Of a stretch of DNA of 8,445 nucleotides, positions 1-5,320 are shown piece by piece (within the stretch, counting starts at the first letter, position 1; each line of letters starts with the position of its first letter). The DNA lies in assembly GCA_900555665.1 (NCBI GenBank), contig USLX01000076.1, positions 1-8,445 on the forward strand. Direction: 5' to 3'. This DNA is from an uncultured Eubacteriales bacterium (lineage in GTDB: Bacteria > Bacillota > Clostridia > Oscillospirales > Oscillospiraceae). The position numbers and the translations under genes were made by a program. The notes beneath the pieces are model-generated. The model did no database searches, had not been told where the DNA came from, and was given only the letters and a program-made list of their open reading frames with translations.

Positions 1-4
1 GCGC

Positions 5-71
5 GGGGACGGCTCCCCCAGTCTGCGCGGGGCGCAGACAGCCCCCTCTTGGCAGGGGGCCTTTGGTACGG
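5..71. repeat. GC-rich three-hairpin repeat, copy 1
   Basis: Three short stem-loops lie end to end: GGGGA/TCCCC (5-9 with 14-18), GTCTGCG/CGCAGAC (21-27 with 33-39) and GCCCCCT/AGGGGGC (41-47 with 54-60), followed by GGTACGG (65-71). The outer parts recur at 193-258, while the central hairpin is different there. This looks like a REP/MITE-like intergenic repeat of the type scattered through genomes of gut Clostridia. The family assignment is an inference from memory of such repeats; the hairpins and the match to copy 2 are seen directly. The element may begin before the window. Confidence 0.6.
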
Positions 72-192
72 GCACACCCTTGAGAGGCCTGGAAGATCCA
101 CGGGATTGCCACGTCTATTTTGATGCAACGGAAAATCCAAGGGCCCCGGCCCTCTCCGCCCCAGTGGGCGCACTGGGGCACCTCCACCCGCC
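72..192. other. Non-coding spacer between repeats, with one perfect palindrome
   Basis: No convincing gene is present. Open frames here have repeat-derived, low-complexity composition and no ribosome binding site. A perfect stem-loop, CCCCAGTG/CACTGGGG with loop GGCG, occupies 159-178. It may be a further module of the repeat family that forms copy 2. Confidence 0.5.
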
Positions 193-258
193 GGGGGGAG
201 GCGCCCCCAGTTGCCTTTGGCAACAGCCCCCTCTGGCAGAGGGGACCCTGGGGTACGG
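193..258. repeat. GC-rich three-hairpin repeat, copy 2
   Basis: It has the same order of modules as copy 1: a G-run/C-run hairpin (193-197 with 204-208), the join CCCCCAGT, a central hairpin GTTGCC/GGCAAC (210-215 with 219-224), the join ACAGCCCCCTCT (223-234), a terminal hairpin CCCCTCT/AGAGGGG (228-234 with 238-244) and GGTACGG (252-258). Only the interior of the central hairpin differs from copy 1. It ends 17 bases before the -35 box of the MATE gene. Confidence 0.6.
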
Positions 259-275
259 TGGGGAGATTTGTGGGA

Positions 276-304
276 TTGACAGAAGGGCGGAAGGACGGTA
301 TACT
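276..304 (+). promoter_or_regulatory. Sigma-A promoter of the MATE exporter gene
   Basis: A perfect -35 box TTGACA (276-281) is followed by a 17-base spacer and -10 box TATACT (299-304, five of six consensus bases). Transcription would start near 311, giving a leader of about 40 bases before the start codon at 351. No operator or riboswitch-like structure is evident in that leader. Confidence 0.85.
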
Positions 305-350
305 GAACTGGATTGCGTAATTATATGAGAGAAAGTTCAGGAAACAGACG

Positions 351-1733
351 ATGAGCGAAAGAATTCAGGAAAACAAGATGGGGACAATGCCGGTAGGGAA
401 GCTGCTGGCAGATATGGCGATCCCGGTGATGATCTCGATGCTGGTGCAGGCGCTCTACAATGTGGTGGACAGCGTATTTGTTTCGCGCATCAGCGAAAAT
501 GCGCTCAGCGCGGTGTCGCTGGCGTTCCCACTGCAAAATTTGATGATTGCCTTCGGCTCCGGCACGGCGGTGGGCGTGAATGCGCTGCTTTCGCGCTCGC
601 TCGGGGCAAAACAGCAAGAGCAGGTTGACCGGGCGGCAAACACAGGGCTGTTTTTATTCGGCTGCACCTATGTGCTGTTCGCACTGATCGGGGTATTTCT
701 GGCGCGGCCGTTTTTTCTGGCACAGACGCAGGATGCGGAGATCGTGGGCTACGGCGTGGACTATGCGGCGATTTGCCTGATCTTTTCGTTCGGTATTTTT
801 GCACAGTTTTGCTTTGAACGGCTGCTGCAGGCGACGGGACGGACAAGGCTTTCGATGATGACACAGCTGATCGGTGCGCTGATCAATATTGTGCTCGATC
901 CAATTTTGATCTTCGGCTGGTTTGGTCTGCCGCGGCTGGAGGTTACGGGTGCAGCGATTGCAACCGTGGCTGGGCAGATCATTGCAGCCGTCATCGGCCT
1001 TGTGGTCAATCTGCGGAAGAATCCTGAGATTCACCTCCGCGCGAAGCTCATGTGCTGGCACGGGCCGACGGCGGGGGAGATTTACCGCGTGGGGGTGCCG
1101 TCGATCATCATGGGTTCCATCGGGTCGGTGATGACGTTTGGCATGAACAAGATTCTCATTGCCTTTACCACAACAGCAACGGCGGTGTTCGGCGTTTATT
1201 TCAAGCTGCAAAGCTTTATCTTCATGCCGGTTTTCGGGCTGAACAACGCGATGGTGCCGATTTTGGCGTATAACTATGGTGCGCGCAAGCCGGAGCGGGT
1301 GAAAAAGACGGTCAAGCTCAGCATTCTGACGGCCATTGGCATTATGGTGGTAGGGTTTGCGGCGTTTGAGTTGATTCCGGACGTGCTGCTGCGGCTGTTT
1401 GATGCCTCGGAGACGATGATGTCCATCGGTACGGCGGCGCTGCGGATGATCGGGATGCACTTTTTGATTGCAGGCGTGAATGTGGTGGCCATGTCGGTGT
1501 ATCAGGCAATTGGCAATCCGCTGCACTCGCTGCTCTGCTCGGTGATGCGGCAGCTGGTGGTGCTGCTGCCGGCGGCGTGGCTGTTGGCGCAGACGGGCCG
1601 GCTGGAGCTTGTGTGGCTGGCATTCCCGATTGCGGAGCTGGCGGCGCTGGCCATGAGTGCGGTGCTTTTGCGCAAGACGCTGGTTGTCGCGGAGCGGCGG
1701 ATGGCCGATGACGATTATGGCGAAGCGGTCTGA
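351..1733 (+). CDS. MATE family multidrug/cation efflux transporter
   Basis: This is a 460-residue integral membrane protein, the usual length for the multidrug and toxic compound extrusion family, whose members export cationic drugs and metabolites in exchange for Na+ or H+. The sequence is a run of about twelve hydrophobic segments. The N-terminal signature of clostridial MATE proteins is clear: GTMPVGKLLADMAIP, then MLVQALYNVVDSVFVSRI, an AVSLAFPLQNLM stretch and GVNALLSRSLGAK within the first 90 residues. The second half repeats the fold, with FIFMPVFGLNNAMVPILAYNYGA around residues 285-310. The ATG at 351 has a modest AGGA at 339-342, eight bases upstream. ATG 378 (residue 10) has an almost identical upstream segment and is an alternative start. 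The gene is monocistronic from the 276-304 promoter, and no regulator is adjacent. Substrate and coupling ion cannot be read from sequence. Confidence 0.93.
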   Translation: MSERIQENKMGTMPVGKLLADMAIPVMISMLVQALYNVVDSVFVSRISENALSAVSLAFPLQNLMIAFGSGTAVGVNALLSRSLGAKQQEQVDRAANTGLFLFGCTYVLFALIGVFLARPFFLAQTQDAEIVGYGVDYAAICLIFSFGIFAQFCFERLLQATGRTRLSMMTQLIGALINIVLDPILIFGWFGLPRLEVTGAAIATVAGQIIAAVIGLVVNLRKNPEIHLRAKLMCWHGPTAGEIYRVGVPSIIMGSIGSVMTFGMNKILIAFTTTATAVFGVYFKLQSFIFMPVFGLNNAMVPILAYNYGARKPERVKKTVKLSILTAIGIMVVGFAAFELIPDVLLRLFDASETMMSIGTAALRMIGMHFLIAGVNVVAMSVYQAIGNPLHSLLCSVMRQLVVLLPAAWLLAQTGRLELVWLAFPIAELAALAMSAVLLRKTLVVAERRMADDDYGEAV

Positions 1734-1786
1734 ACGGGTTCCTTGCGGACTTGGACAGAAACTTAACACAAATTAACACGCGGGTT

Positions 1787-1795
1787 TGCTATGAT
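1787..1795 (+). promoter_or_regulatory. Probable extended -10 promoter of the OadG-like gene
   Basis: TGC-TATGAT (1787-1795) is a good extended -10 element. TTAACA occurs twice just upstream (1763-1768 and 1773-1778), but with spacers of 21 and 11 bases, so neither is a proper -35 box. Transcription would begin near 1802, about 44 bases before the ATG at 1846. It lies in the 112-base gap after the MATE gene, in which no MATE terminator hairpin is obvious, so read-through from the MATE gene is also possible. Confidence 0.5.
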
Positions 1796-1845
1796 ACTCC
1801 CGAATTGTTGCCCGGTTGGGCAAAATCCGGGAGGAGGCAGAGCGT

Positions 1846-2199
1846 ATGTTTTTGGTGAATGAAGCGATGGTTCAGGTGCCGATCGGCACGGCGGCGCTGA
1901 TTGTGGTGCTGGGCATGGCGGTCGTATTCTTCGGGCTGATTCTGCTGATGTATGTGACGAAGATCACAGGCAGGATTCTGCAAAGCCGCGAGAAGAAGGC
2001 CGAGGCTGCAAAGCCCGCGGAGGCGCCTGCGGCGGCCCCGGCGGCAGCGAAGGCTGCGGCTCCGGGCAGCGCGGGAGAGATCAAGCTGCACGATGTGCCG
2101 GATAAGACGGCGGCGATGCTCATGGCGATTGTGGCTGACCGGCTCGGCAAGCCGCTCAATGAGCTGCGGTTTCTCTCGATTCGCGAGATCAAGGAATAA
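1846..2199 (+). CDS. OadG-type gamma subunit of a Na+-pumping decarboxylase
   Basis: The protein has 117 residues. The OadG family is the small membrane anchor that holds the carboxyltransferase and the beta-subunit Na+ pump together in oxaloacetate, methylmalonyl-CoA or glutaconyl-CoA decarboxylases. It shows one N-terminal membrane helix (about residues 15-38, containing VVLGMAVVFFGLILLMYV), a charged QSREKK stretch, a flexible Ala/Pro/Lys linker (about 50-75) and a C-terminal segment ending in ELRFLSIREIKE, typical of this family. The start is ATG 1846, chosen for the excellent GGGAGGAGG at 1829-1837. A TTG at 1816 would lengthen the frame by ten residues but has no binding site. No alpha, beta or biotin-carrier subunit lies nearby. 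The gene stands alone and ends in the terminator at 2207-2244. Confidence 0.8.
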   Translation: MFLVNEAMVQVPIGTAALIVVLGMAVVFFGLILLMYVTKITGRILQSREKKAEAAKPAEAPAAAPAAAKAAAPGSAGEIKLHDVPDKTAAMLMAIVADRLGKPLNELRFLSIREIKE

Positions 2200-2206
2200 C
2201 GTACAT

Positions 2207-2244
2207 AAAATCCTCCCGTTTCCATCGGAAACGGGAGGATTTTT
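2207..2244. terminator. Bidirectional terminator between convergent genes
   Basis: A perfect 17-base-pair stem (2207-2223 with 2227-2243), core TCCTCCCGTTTCC/GGAAACGGGAGGA, closes a three-base ATC loop and runs into TTTTT (2240-2244) on the plus strand. On the minus strand it runs into TTTTATG. It begins seven bases after the OadG-like stop codon and ends six bases before the stop codon of the convergent DUF6440-like gene, so it probably serves both transcripts. Confidence 0.92.
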
Positions 2245-2249
2245 GCTGG

Positions 2250-2444
2250 TCAGTCGTCGCGGGGAATGGGGCTGATGACGGGCTTGCCGTTGGCGTCGAC
2301 AAGGACCGTCAGCCCGGCAGCGTTACCGTTGTAGTGAAAAAGGTAGGTCACGCCGGTCTGCCGATCGACCCAGAGCTCATTGGCGGTTACAAAGCCGGAC
2401 TCGTCCAAGATGCGGACGAAGCGCTGGTTCTTGTCCTTCGCCAT
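2250..2444 (-). CDS. Small DUF6440-like protein, last gene of the NfeD/SPFH operon
   Basis: The protein has 64 residues, is soluble and has no signal peptide. The pattern RFVRILDESGF, then LWVDRQTGVTYLFHYNG (residues 25-41), then GLTVLVDANGKPVI (residues 44-57), matches my memory of the DUF6440 family: small beta-rich proteins of Firmicutes with no known function. The start is the ATG at 2444-2442, preceded by GGAAGGGAAC inside the end of the SPFH gene. Only one base separates it from the SPFH stop codon (TGA-C-ATG), so translation is probably coupled. A longer frame from 2510 would run inside the SPFH gene and is unlikely. The family call is from recognition only, and its role is unknown. 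Its position suggests a link to the SPFH/NfeD membrane pair. Confidence 0.8.
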   Translation of the reverse strand: MAKDKNQRFVRILDESGFVTANELWVDRQTGVTYLFHYNGNAAGLTVLVDANGKPVISPIPRDD

Positions 2445-2445
2445 G

Positions 2446-3372
2446 TCAGTTCCCTTCCTTGGCGCTTTCGACAAGACCGCTGGCAAGACCGGCCAGGCCC
2501 TGAATCTCACTCGGAATGATGATCTTCGTGGCCTTGCCGTCGGCGACCTTCTGCATCGCCTCGAGGGCCTTGAGCTTGATAACCTGATCGTTCGGGGCCT
2601 GCTCGTTCAAAAGGGCAAGGGAATCCGCCATGGCCTTCTGCACGGCAAGAATTGCCTGCGCTTCACCGTCGGCCCGCAGGATTGCGGCCTGCTTCTCGGC
2701 CTCGGCGCGGAGGATGGCCGCCTGCTTTTCGGCGTCGGCCTTCAGGATCGCGGCTTCCTTCTCGCCTTCGGCGACGAGGACCTGGCTGCGCTTCGTGCCT
2801 TCGGCCTGCAAAATCGCCTGGCGGCGGTCACGTTCGGCTTTCATCTGCTTTTCCATGGAGTTCTGGATGTCCTGCGGCGGCAGGATGTTCTTCAGCTCGA
2901 CGCGGTTGACCTTGATGCCCCAGGGATCGGTCGCCTCGTCGAGGATTGCGCGCATCTTGGTGTTGATGACGTCGCGGGATGTGAGGGTCTGGTCAAGCTC
3001 GAGGTCGCCGATGATATTGCGGAGCGTCGTGGCCGTCAGAGTCTCCATGGCCATCATCGGGTGTTCGACGCCGTAGGCATAGAGCTTCGGGTCGGTGATC
3101 TGGAAGTAGACGACGGTGTCGATCTGCATGGTGACGTTATCCTTGGTGATGACGGGCTGGGGCGGATAGTCGAGCACCTGCTCCTTCAGGCTGACCTTCT
3201 TGGCCACACGCTCGACAAACGGCACCTTGAAGTGCATGCCGACCGTCCAGACCGCGGAGAACGCGCCGAGCCGTTCGACGACGTACGCACGGGACTGCTG
3301 CACGACATAGATGTTGCGGACAATGATGATGAGCACCAGAACGGCGACCACCAGTACGGGAATCCATTCCAT
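2446..3372 (-). CDS. SPFH/band 7 (stomatin-like, QmcA type) membrane scaffold protein
   Basis: The protein has 308 residues, a normal length for slipin/QmcA proteins, which oligomerise at the membrane and organise microdomains or regulate membrane proteases. Residues 4-18 form a single N-terminal membrane anchor. The SPFH domain follows (about 20-180), with VVERLGAF, VPFVERV, ITKDNVTMQIDTVVYFQITD and the ATTLRNIIGDLELDQTL segment typical of the family. Residues 183-237 are five tandem 11-residue units ending in KQAAILRADGE, predicted as a long coiled coil. The C-terminus IIIPSEIQGLAGLASGL is also characteristic. The start codon has a strong AAGGAGG at 3380-3386. The gene lies 56 bases after the NfeD-like gene, its usual partner, and one base before the DUF6440-like gene. 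Confidence 0.93.
   Translation of the reverse strand: MEWIPVLVVAVLVLIIIVRNIYVVQQSRAYVVERLGAFSAVWTVGMHFKVPFVERVAKKVSLKEQVLDYPPQPVITKDNVTMQIDTVVYFQITDPKLYAYGVEHPMMAMETLTATTLRNIIGDLELDQTLTSRDVINTKMRAILDEATDPWGIKVNRVELKNILPPQDIQNSMEKQMKAERDRRQAILQAEGTKRSQVLVAEGEKEAAILKADAEKQAAILRAEAEKQAAILRADGEAQAILAVQKAMADSLALLNEQAPNDQVIKLKALEAMQKVADGKATKIIIPSEIQGLAGLASGLVESAKEGN
2662..2826 (-). repeat. Five tandem 33-base (11-residue) units inside the SPFH gene
   Basis: Residues 183-237 of the SPFH protein divide into five consecutive 11-residue units: RRQAILQAEGT, KRSQVLVAEGE, KEAAILKADAE, KQAAILRAEAE and KQAAILRADGE. A sixth, degraded unit (AQAILAVQKAM) follows. The last three are nearly identical, which suggests recent internal duplication or gene conversion. 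An 11-residue period is expected for a right-handed or straight coiled coil, as in the stalk of SPFH proteins. Confidence 0.85.
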
Positions 3373-3428
3373 AATTGTTCCTCCTTCTTTTCAAAAAACG
3401 GATGTACGCTCTGGCCGGATGGCCGGGT

Positions 3429-3881
3429 TTACGGGGTTTCCGCGGGGACTTCCAAGGGCCGCACGAAGAGCTTTGCGCCCTCGATGCGGGTGACGGTGAC
3501 GACGGCATTTTCGGGGATGTTCGCTTCGGTTTCGCTCCGCGCCGTCCAGAGTACGCCGTCAATACGGACGGCGCCGGTGGCGCGCAGGTCGTCGATCGGC
3601 TCGGTGACAAGCGCCTCGCGGCCGATGAGACGGTCGGCATTGGTTCGTGTATGCTTCGGCGTCAGCTTCTTTTTCAGAACCGGACGCAGCAGCACAAGCA
3701 GCAGACCGGAGACGACGACAAACAGCGCCAGCTGCACGACGAAGCCCGCGCCGAACATCGCACCCAGCAGCGCGGCGAACGCGCCGCCCATGAACCAGAT
3801 GCTGACCAGCTCGACAGTCGCGGCCTCGATGCCGACGAAGGCCACGATTGCAATGATCCAGCCGAGGATAAAGAGAGTCAT
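3429..3881 (-). CDS. NfeD-like membrane protein (short form, OB-fold)
   Basis: The protein has 150 residues. Three hydrophobic segments (about residues 3-24, 27-46 and 48-67) are followed by a basic stretch (LKKKLTPKHTRTNADRL) and a soluble C-terminal domain (about 85-147). That domain contains LIGREALVTEPID and GAVRIDGVLWTARS, the OB-fold signature of NfeD proteins. It lacks the N-terminal ClpP-like protease domain of long NfeD forms. NfeD proteins are encoded next to SPFH/stomatin genes and are thought to work with them in membrane organisation; the same arrangement is seen here, with the SPFH gene 56 bases downstream. The ATG at 3881 has a perfect AAGGAGGTG (3890-3898). It is the first gene of the minus-strand operon. 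Confidence 0.9.
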   Translation of the reverse strand: MTLFILGWIIAIVAFVGIEAATVELVSIWFMGGAFAALLGAMFGAGFVVQLALFVVVSGLLLVLLRPVLKKKLTPKHTRTNADRLIGREALVTEPIDDLRATGAVRIDGVLWTARSETEANIPENAVVTVTRIEGAKLFVRPLEVPAETP

Positions 3882-3907
3882 ATTTGCTACACCTCCTTGC
3901 TTTCTTT

Positions 3908-3936
3908 AGTATCCTACAGACGGAGAACTCTGTCAA
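3908..3936 (-). promoter_or_regulatory. Sigma-A promoter of the NfeD-SPFH-DUF6440 operon
   Basis: Read on the minus strand, a perfect -35 TTGACA (3936-3931) is followed by exactly 17 bases and the -10 box GATACT (3913-3908, four of six consensus bases). Transcription would start near 3901, only a few bases before the AAGGAGGTG ribosome binding site, so the leader is very short. Confidence 0.75.
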
Positions 3937-3969
3937 CTGTAACTTTTTTGGAAACCGGGCAGAAAAGGT

Positions 3970-3998
3970 TTGCTATTTCTGAGGCGATTCTTTATAAT
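3970..3998 (+). promoter_or_regulatory. Sigma-A promoter of the RNA methyltransferase gene
   Basis: TTGCTA (3970-3975), a 17-base spacer and a perfect TATAAT (3993-3998). Transcription would start near 4005. The promoter is divergent from that of the NfeD operon, with 33 bases between the two -35 boxes, leaving little room for a shared operator. It also shows that frames opening at 3970 cannot be the true gene start. Confidence 0.8.
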
Positions 3999-4044
3999 TG
4001 AATCAATATGCCGCAGGGGCGGCGAGGAAAGCGAAGTTGGAAAG

Positions 4045-5157
4045 ATGAAAGATTTACAATTCTGTGTGCCGTGTCTGTTTGGGCTGGAGGGCCTCGTGGG
4101 CGACGAGCTGAAGCGGCTCGGCTGCGAGGACGTCCGCGTGGAGGATCGGCGCGTATTTTTTACGGGGGACTTTACCGATCTGGCAAAGGTCAACCTCTGC
4201 TGCCGCATGGGCGAGCGGGTGATGATCCGCCTCGGCCATTTCCGCGCGATGAGCTTTGAAGACCTGTTCCAGGGCGTCAAGGCCCTGCCGCTGGAGCGGT
4301 TTATCCCGAAGGACGGGGCCTTCCCCGTCAAGGGCTACAGCCTGAACAGCCAGCTGCACTCGGTGCCCGACTGCCAGGCCATCGTGAAAAAGGCGGCCGT
4401 CACGCGCCTTGGCGAGAAGTACGGCCTCGGCTGGATGCCGGAGACCGGCGCTGCCTATCAGATCCGGTTTTCCATTATGAAAGATGCGTGTGAGGTCTTC
4501 CTCGACACGTCGGGCGTCAGTCTGCACAAGCGCGGCTATCGCCAGATTGCGAATCTCGCGCCGCTGCATGAGACGATGGCGGCAGCCATGGTGAATCTTG
4601 CGCGCTATCGCGGACGGGAGTTCTTTTGGGATCCGTTCTGCGGCTCCGGCACGATCTGCATCGAGGCGGCGCTCATCGCGCTCAACCGTGCGCCGGGGCT
4701 GCAGCGGAGCTTTGCCGCCGAAAAGTGGAGCTGCGTCCCGGCGGAGGTCTGGCGGCAGGCCAGAACCGAGGCGATGGATCGCGAATTCCGCGGGGACTAT
4801 CACATTCTCGGCTCGGACATCGACCCGGCCTCGCTCGACATCGCGCGCGAGAATGCGCGCAAGGCGGGCGTCGCGAAGCTCATCGAGTTCCGCGAGGCCG
4901 ACGCGACGAAGATGAGCCTGCCGACAGATCAGGGGCTCATCGTCTGCAACCCGCCCTACGGCGAGCGCATGCTCGAACAGCGCAGCGCACAGCGGCTCTA
5001 TCAGGCATTCGGGCGGCATATCCAATATGCCGATGGTTGGAAAAAATACATCATTTCCTCCGAGCCGGAGTTTGAGCATTACTTCGGCAAGCAGGCAACC
5101 AAAAAGCGCAAGCTCTACAACGGCCGTTTGCAGTGTAATGTTTATATGTACTTTTGA
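4045..5157 (+). CDS. THUMP-domain class I SAM-dependent RNA methyltransferase (RlmL/YpsC-like)
   Basis: The protein has 370 residues, cytoplasmic. It belongs to the COG0116 group, which includes the N-terminal half of E. coli RlmKL (guanine N2 methylation of 23S rRNA) and B. subtilis YpsC. A ferredoxin-like and THUMP RNA-binding region spans about residues 1-155 (FCVPCLFGLEGLVGDELKRL at the start). The family hallmark LHKRGYR is at 160-166. The methyltransferase fold follows, with SAM-binding DPFCGSGTICIEAAL (196-210), acidic motif GSDIDP (256-261) and catalytic NPPYGERM (302-309). The second, RlmK-like half of the E. coli protein is absent, as in other Firmicutes. The start is ATG 4045. Its binding site is poor: GGAAAG abuts the start codon, and GAGG at 4024 is 17 bases away. 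The exact target base is not deducible. Confidence 0.92.
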   Translation: MKDLQFCVPCLFGLEGLVGDELKRLGCEDVRVEDRRVFFTGDFTDLAKVNLCCRMGERVMIRLGHFRAMSFEDLFQGVKALPLERFIPKDGAFPVKGYSLNSQLHSVPDCQAIVKKAAVTRLGEKYGLGWMPETGAAYQIRFSIMKDACEVFLDTSGVSLHKRGYRQIANLAPLHETMAAAMVNLARYRGREFFWDPFCGSGTICIEAALIALNRAPGLQRSFAAEKWSCVPAEVWRQARTEAMDREFRGDYHILGSDIDPASLDIARENARKAGVAKLIEFREADATKMSLPTDQGLIVCNPPYGERMLEQRSAQRLYQAFGRHIQYADGWKKYIISSEPEFEHYFGKQATKKRKLYNGRLQCNVYMYF

Positions 5158-5177
5158 AATTTGCGTTTGCAATTTTT
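5157..5177 (+). terminator. Possible weak terminator after the methyltransferase gene
   Basis: An AT-rich hairpin, AAATTTGC against GCAATTT with a one-base bulge and a GTTT loop, overlaps the last base of the stop codon and runs into TTTTT (5173-5177). The stem has only two G-C pairs, so termination would be inefficient if real. Confidence 0.35.
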
Positions 5178-5203
5178 CAACGCACCGCCGATTTTGAATG
5201 TAG

Positions 5204-5252
5204 GGGCGGGGCGCGGCTCCGCCCAAGCCCCCTCTTCATAGAGGGGGGCTTT
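5204..5252. repeat. GC-rich hairpin repeat, copy 3 (two hairpins)
   Basis: Stem GGGCGGGGC/GCTCCGCCC (5204-5212 with 5216-5224, one G-U pair, loop GCG) is followed by AGCCCCCTCT/AGAGGGGGGCT (5226-5235 with 5240-5250, loop TCAT). The second hairpin shares GCCCCCTCT with copies 1 and 2; the central hairpin of those copies is missing. It fills most of the gap between the methyltransferase and lipid kinase genes. Because it ends in GGGGGGCTTT, it could also act as an imperfect terminator or attenuator. No convincing promoter is visible in 5158-5320. Confidence 0.55.
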
Positions 5253-5320
5253 CGGCGCGAACACCGATGAATTGCGGCTGTTATGGATTCAGACGAGAGA
5301 AAAAGGAGAAAGTTCCCGCG

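Noticed and set aside
80..328. Two overlapping plus-strand frames of 82 and 66 codons in the leading intergenic region
   Set aside because: They consist mostly of translated hairpin repeats, have no ribosome binding site and run across the MATE promoter.
654..1769. Minus-strand open frame of 371 codons opposite the MATE gene
   Set aside because: It is antisense to a full-length transporter. The predicted protein is extremely rich in His, Arg and Gln, as expected when hydrophobic codons are read in reverse.
1816..1845. TTG-initiated ten-residue extension of the OadG-like gene
   Set aside because: The extension would translate the GGGAGGAGG ribosome binding site of the ATG at 1846, which is clearly the real start.
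2207..2244. Long perfect hairpin considered as a regulatory RNA or attachment site
   Set aside because: Its position between two convergent stop codons, the stable stem and the flanking T-runs fit a shared terminator completely.
2445..2510. 22-residue N-terminal extension of the DUF6440-like gene inside the SPFH gene
   Set aside because: The internal ATG at 2444 has a purine-rich binding site directly upstream and matches the family start. The extension only reads the end of the SPFH gene in another frame.
2380..3909. Plus-strand open frame of 509 codons across the SPFH and NfeD-like genes
   Set aside because: It is antisense to two well-supported genes with family motifs and strong ribosome binding sites. 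It crosses their intergenic gap by chance, has no initiation signals, and its protein resembles no family I know.
4011..4022. Small CCGC/GCGG hairpin in the methyltransferase leader, considered as a riboswitch or attenuator
   Set aside because: Only four base pairs with no alternative structure or T-run. The leader is about 40 bases, too short for a known riboswitch class.
4054..5226. Minus-strand open frame of 390 codons opposite the RNA methyltransferase gene
   Set aside because: It is a shadow of a gene with clear SAM-binding and NPPYG motifs. It lacks a binding site and opens inside the hairpin repeat.
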